DNA from: an uncultured Desulfobacterales bacterium
GTDB lineage: Bacteria > Desulfobacterota > Desulfobacteria > Desulfobacterales > JAFDCJ01
Reading direction: 5' to 3'
DNA length: 8,268 bases
Assembly (NCBI GenBank): GCA_945787595.1
Contig: CALZJV010000346.1
Span: forward strand, 1 to 8,268
Shown here: positions 6,372 to 8,268 of the stretch, in pieces
Layout: each line of letters starts with the position of its first letter
Position numbering within the stretch: the first letter of the stretch is position 1
Program-made: the position numbers and the translations under genes
The notes under the pieces: model-generated
Database searches by the model: none
What the model saw: the letters and a program-made list of their open reading frames with translations, nothing else
Told to the model about the DNA's origin: nothing

Positions 6372-6400
6372 ATGATAAGACGTTAAAAGTGAAATTGCAA
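6372..6400 (-). promoter_or_regulatory. Sigma70-like promoter for the 116-aa hypothetical protein
   Basis: On the minus strand, TTGCAA (6400-6395) and TATCAT (6377-6372) are separated by 17 nt. The -35 box matches consensus at 4 of 6 positions and the -10 box at 5 of 6. Transcription would start near 6365, leaving a leader of about 30 nt before ATG 6335. Confidence 0.45.
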
Positions 6401-6443
6401 ACGTATTTTTCCTTAAAACCCAACCAGGTCGAGCCGGGAAAAT

Positions 6444-6510
6444 GGCCACAAAGGCACAAAGCAAAGCTGTTTGCTAAAATTAATCTTTGTGTTTTGGTGT
6501 CTTGGTGGCG
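6444..6510. repeat. Dispersed intergenic inverted repeat ('CACAAAGGCACAAAG...CTTTGTG' type)
   Basis: The left arm CCACAAAGGCACAAAG (6446-6461) and right arm starting CTTTGTG at 6485 and ending GGTGGC near 6509 are imperfect inverted copies around an A/T-rich centre. The CACAAAG-core arms are characteristic of a short repeat scattered in intergenic DNA of many deltaproteobacteria and related environmental genomes. It is frequently mistranslated into spurious ORFs, here a reverse-frame HQDTKTQR...FALCLCGH-like peptide and a forward 123-codon ORF. It is probably a non-autonomous mobile relic; no transposase or target duplication is visible. Confidence 0.65.
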
Positions 6511-6693
6511 AAAATGTTTTGCTACAAATTTCACAAAAATAATTGCTGAGGGTCCAATCCGGATAAACCGAAAGAAATCAAAAGAACAAGAACGCGAAAA
6601 AAGAAATAGGTGCAGGATTTCGTGTATTCCAATACCCGTCTGCCCTGATCACCGGCTCTTGTTCCGTTCCATATGCCGGAAAGCGCGAAATGC
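6511..6693. other. Intergenic stretch without a supported gene
   Basis: This purine-rich, then mixed, stretch has no ORF with codon structure or a ribosome site on either strand. Small hairpins are present: GTAT/ATAC around 6630-6645, TTCCG (6662-6666)/CGGAA and AAGC/GCTT around 6680-6695. None has a clear role, though they could belong to a longer upstream RNA. Confidence 0.4.
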
Positions 6694-6723
6694 TTGACGA
6701 AGACCAATCAGTGTTGATATTAT
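6694..6723 (+). promoter_or_regulatory. Sigma70-like promoter of the small RNA locus
   Basis: TTGACG (6694-6699) and TATTAT (6718-6723) are separated by 18 nt; each box has one mismatch to consensus. The start would be at about A6730. There is no coding sequence between here and the intrinsic terminator at 6811, so the promoter probably serves an untranslated RNA. Confidence 0.55.
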
Positions 6724-6729
6724 GAAAAA

Positions 6730-6837
6730 ATCTAGGCTCAGCTTCCAGCCCATAGGGCTTACAGCCCGGTGGGAGGACCAAGTCTACAATGCTAGAATAA
6801 ACAACGCAATGGGGGCATTCGCGCCCCCTTTTTTTTT
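6730..6837 (+). ncRNA. Putative small regulatory RNA, about 108 nt
   Basis: The RNA is bounded by its own promoter and a strong intrinsic terminator. Its ends can close on each other: TCTAG (6731-6735) pairs with CTAGA (6792-6796). Inside, CTTCC (6742-6746) pairs with GGGAG (6771-6775, one G-U), enclosing AGCCC (6747-6751)/GGGCT (6755-6759). A second AGCCC (6763-6767) competes for the same GGGCT, so two hairpins are mutually exclusive. GGT (6768-6770)/ACC (6777-6779) could instead present GGGAGG as a loop, which looks like a Shine-Dalgarno or CsrA-type GGA site. I do not recognise a known RNA family. It could be a trans-acting sRNA or, less likely given the separate downstream promoter, a leader or riboswitch of the transpeptidase gene. 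Only sequence and pairing support it. Confidence 0.5.
6811..6837 (+). terminator. Rho-independent terminator
   Basis: GGGGGC (6811-6816) pairs perfectly with GCCCCC (6823-6828) around a 6-nt ATTCGC loop and is followed at once by nine T (6829-6837). This is a textbook intrinsic terminator on the plus strand. It ends the putative small RNA and insulates the next promoter. Confidence 0.9.
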
Positions 6838-6839
6838 AT

Positions 6840-6868
6840 TTGACACAAATGGGCCAACTCCGTATAGT
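6840..6868 (+). promoter_or_regulatory. Near-consensus sigma70 promoter for the transpeptidase gene
   Basis: A perfect -35 TTGACA (6840-6845), a 17-nt spacer and TATAGT (6863-6868, 5 of 6). The start would be at about 6875, giving a leader of about 36 nt before ATG 6911. The -35 begins 2 nt after the T-tract of the preceding terminator. Confidence 0.7.
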
Positions 6869-6910
6869 TCCTCCCCAAAAAAATAAACATCGTAACCACC
6901 ATAAGCCGAA

Positions 6911-8251
6911 ATGAGATATAATGTAAAATATCCTGCCAAATGGCGGAAGTATCAAGCGGGACTTCAAAAAAGCACAAAAAGAAAATATTATCAGAAAAAA
7001 CTTCCGATTCTGTTAACGATTGCAGGCGGTCTATTAACGGTCCTGGTTATTATTTTATTAGCGGGTTTCCGAATCTCAGACCATTGGAGCCGAGTCGATC
7101 AAAATTCGTCCCAGCCGGAAAAAGATCTCAATGCAACCCAATTAAAGCTTACCCGCCAGGATCTTGCCGTTTTTTTGACCAATATCACCGGGGATCCGTT
7201 GACGCTGACTGATCAGATCGTCCATAAAAATGAAGGCGGGCGCTATACGATTAGGACGACCATAAATGCAAAGCTTCAAAATTATATCACCCGGCTGCAG
7301 AATCGATCCAGAACATTGCAGTCTGCAGTGGTAGTGCTGAGTCCCTATGACGGGCGGGTCATCGCCATGGCCGGTCACGATGCCAACGGCAGCACAGGTA
7401 ATCTAAGCCTCAAGGCGGATTATCCGGCTGCCAGCCTTTTTAAAATTGTGTCGGCAGCTGCTGCGCTGGAGTCAGCGGGATTTACCCCGGATAAAACGCT
7501 ATATTTCAGGGGTCGCAGGCACACGCTTTATAAAAATCAATTGAAAACGTCCAAGGGACGATACAGTACCAAAACCACTTTTCGCAAGGCGTTTGCATTA
7601 TCGAATAACTCTGTTTTCGGAAAGTTGGGCATCAATGATCTCGGACATGACCTTCTTGCTGTATATGCCGAAAAATTTCTCTTTAACAAGCCGATTAGCT
7701 TCGATCTGCCCTTGGAGATGAGTACCATCCAGGTGCCGACGGATGATTTCGGGCTAGCTGAAATAGCTTCCGGTTTTAATAAAAAAACGCTTATATCGCC
7801 GCTTCATGCCACTTTGCTTGCAGCAGTTGCAGTCAACAGGGGAGAGATGCCGATACCATGGCTGGTGGAAACAATTCAAGATGATACGGGTAACATTTTA
7901 TATAACGCCGATCCAGGTGTGCTTAACTCCGCGGTAAGCAGTCAAACCGCGTCGGATTTGAAGGCTTTGATGCAGGATGCCGTCCGTTATGGGACCAGCC
8001 GAAAAGCCTTTCGCAGGCTGCGCCGTAAAAGAGTATTTAAAAAGTTTGAGCTGGGCGCCAAAACTGGCACCATCAATGATAAAATGGATCGATTTAAATA
8101 TGACTGGCTGACAGCATATGCTGTCAGTTCGGATGGAACTCGAGGAATATGCATTGGTATTTTAGGGGTTCACGGGAAAATCCTGGGCACGAGATCCACG
8201 GAACTGGGTCGTGCCATTATCAATTATTATTTTTACTCAAAATTGGGTTAG
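6911..8251 (+). CDS. Membrane-anchored penicillin-binding protein, transpeptidase domain only
   Basis: A 446-residue D,D-transpeptidase predicted to cross-link peptidoglycan stems in the periplasm. A basic cytoplasmic tail (residues 1-30, many K/R) is followed by one membrane helix (about 31-53, LPILLTIAGGLLTVLVIILL); the rest is periplasmic. The active-site motifs are complete and in order: SLFK with nucleophile S175 and K178, SNN (231-233) and KTGT (384-387). TTINAKLQ (116-123) and LSPYDGRVIAMAG (143-155) before the catalytic serine resemble class A PBP transpeptidase domains, yet the glycosyltransferase domain is absent. The protein is also shorter than typical class B PBPs (usually about 550-700 aa). 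ATG 6911 is the first start after an in-frame TAA at 6902; its ribosome site is poor, which may limit translation despite the strong promoter. The stop TAG is near the window end, and any downstream partner gene is not visible. Confidence 0.9.
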   Translation: MRYNVKYPAKWRKYQAGLQKSTKRKYYQKKLPILLTIAGGLLTVLVIILLAGFRISDHWSRVDQNSSQPEKDLNATQLKLTRQDLAVFLTNITGDPLTLTDQIVHKNEGGRYTIRTTINAKLQNYITRLQNRSRTLQSAVVVLSPYDGRVIAMAGHDANGSTGNLSLKADYPAASLFKIVSAAAALESAGFTPDKTLYFRGRRHTLYKNQLKTSKGRYSTKTTFRKAFALSNNSVFGKLGINDLGHDLLAVYAEKFLFNKPISFDLPLEMSTIQVPTDDFGLAEIASGFNKKTLISPLHATLLAAVAVNRGEMPIPWLVETIQDDTGNILYNADPGVLNSAVSSQTASDLKALMQDAVRYGTSRKAFRRLRRKRVFKKFELGAKTGTINDKMDRFKYDWLTAYAVSSDGTRGICIGILGVHGKILGTRSTELGRAIINYYFYSKLG

Positions 8252-8268
8252 TGCTTGATTTTCGGCCA

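Noticed and set aside
6196..6534. Reverse 112-codon ORF with HQDTKTQR-like sequence
   Set aside because: The peptide is a translation of the dispersed repeat, a known source of false proteins, and it overlaps the better supported 5985-6335 gene out of frame.
6326..6697. Forward 123-codon ORF
   Set aside because: It runs through the dispersed repeat and low-complexity K/R-rich sequence, lacks a good ribosome site and overlaps the start of the 116-aa gene.
6600..6790. 6S RNA
   Set aside because: GCCCTGA near 6650 and AGGGCTTACAG near 6755 recall 6S arms at roughly the right distance, but the outer closing stem cannot be drawn convincingly and a good promoter lies inside the would-be RNA. A covariance search would settle it.
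1..8268. CRISPR arrays, IS elements, tRNA or rRNA genes, phage modules
   Set aside because: No regularly spaced repeats, transposase or integrase motifs, or structural RNA signatures were found on either strand.

Overview
The window looks like chromosomal DNA of a strict anaerobe. It carries a large BadF/HgdC-type activase of the radical 2-hydroxyacyl-CoA dehydratase / benzoyl-CoA reductase systems and a rubrerythrin with a C-terminal rubredoxin centre. Coding density is moderate, and an intergenic copy of a 'CACAAAGGCACAAAG'-type dispersed repeat is present. Together these fit a sulfate-reducing or syntrophic member of the Deltaproteobacteria (Desulfobacterota). That placement is inferred from gene content and repeat style; the window has no rRNA or other taxonomic marker.

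Layout. Positions 2-2915 (+) are the 3' two thirds or so of one very large activase gene that enters from the left edge. It covers an ASKHA ATPase domain, a four-Cys segment, a DUF2229-like domain and a dehydratase-like C-terminal module. The frame is broken twice, near 812-822 and 1774-1785. At each point conserved residues appear to be missing, so it reads as a recently inactivated gene with two small out-of-frame deletions; the remaining three segments are fully open. Positions 2916-3138 hold only inverted repeats. A 12-TM MFS exporter lies at 3139-4347 (-). Divergent from it is a 34-codon ORF with an excellent Shine-Dalgarno site (4419-4523), followed in the same frame, after two consecutive stops, by 35 open sense codons: a tiny ORF or a decayed gene.

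Next come a conserved 97-aa W/H/Y-rich small protein (4663-4956, +) and rubrerythrin (5169-5669, +). A 56-aa single-pass membrane protein (5670-5840, -) abuts rubrerythrin stop to stop. A 116-aa helical protein of unknown function (5985-6335, -) has a visible sigma70-type promoter.

Positions 6336-6910 contain no convincing protein gene but are not empty. They hold a dispersed inverted repeat (6444-6510), a sigma70-like promoter (6694-6723), a structured stretch of about 108 nt and a textbook intrinsic terminator (6811-6837). Together these look like an independent small RNA gene. A second near-consensus promoter (6840-6868) starts 2 nt after the terminator T-tract and drives a membrane-anchored penicillin-binding transpeptidase (6911-8251, +). 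That protein has all three active-site motifs but no transglycosylase domain.

The genes do not form one pathway; strands alternate and most appear to be separate transcription units. The best candidates for undescribed biology are the small RNA locus with its mutually exclusive hairpins and SD-like loop, the broken giant activase, the decayed or mini ORF at 4419, and a rubrerythrin that seems to lack one iron-ligand glutamate.
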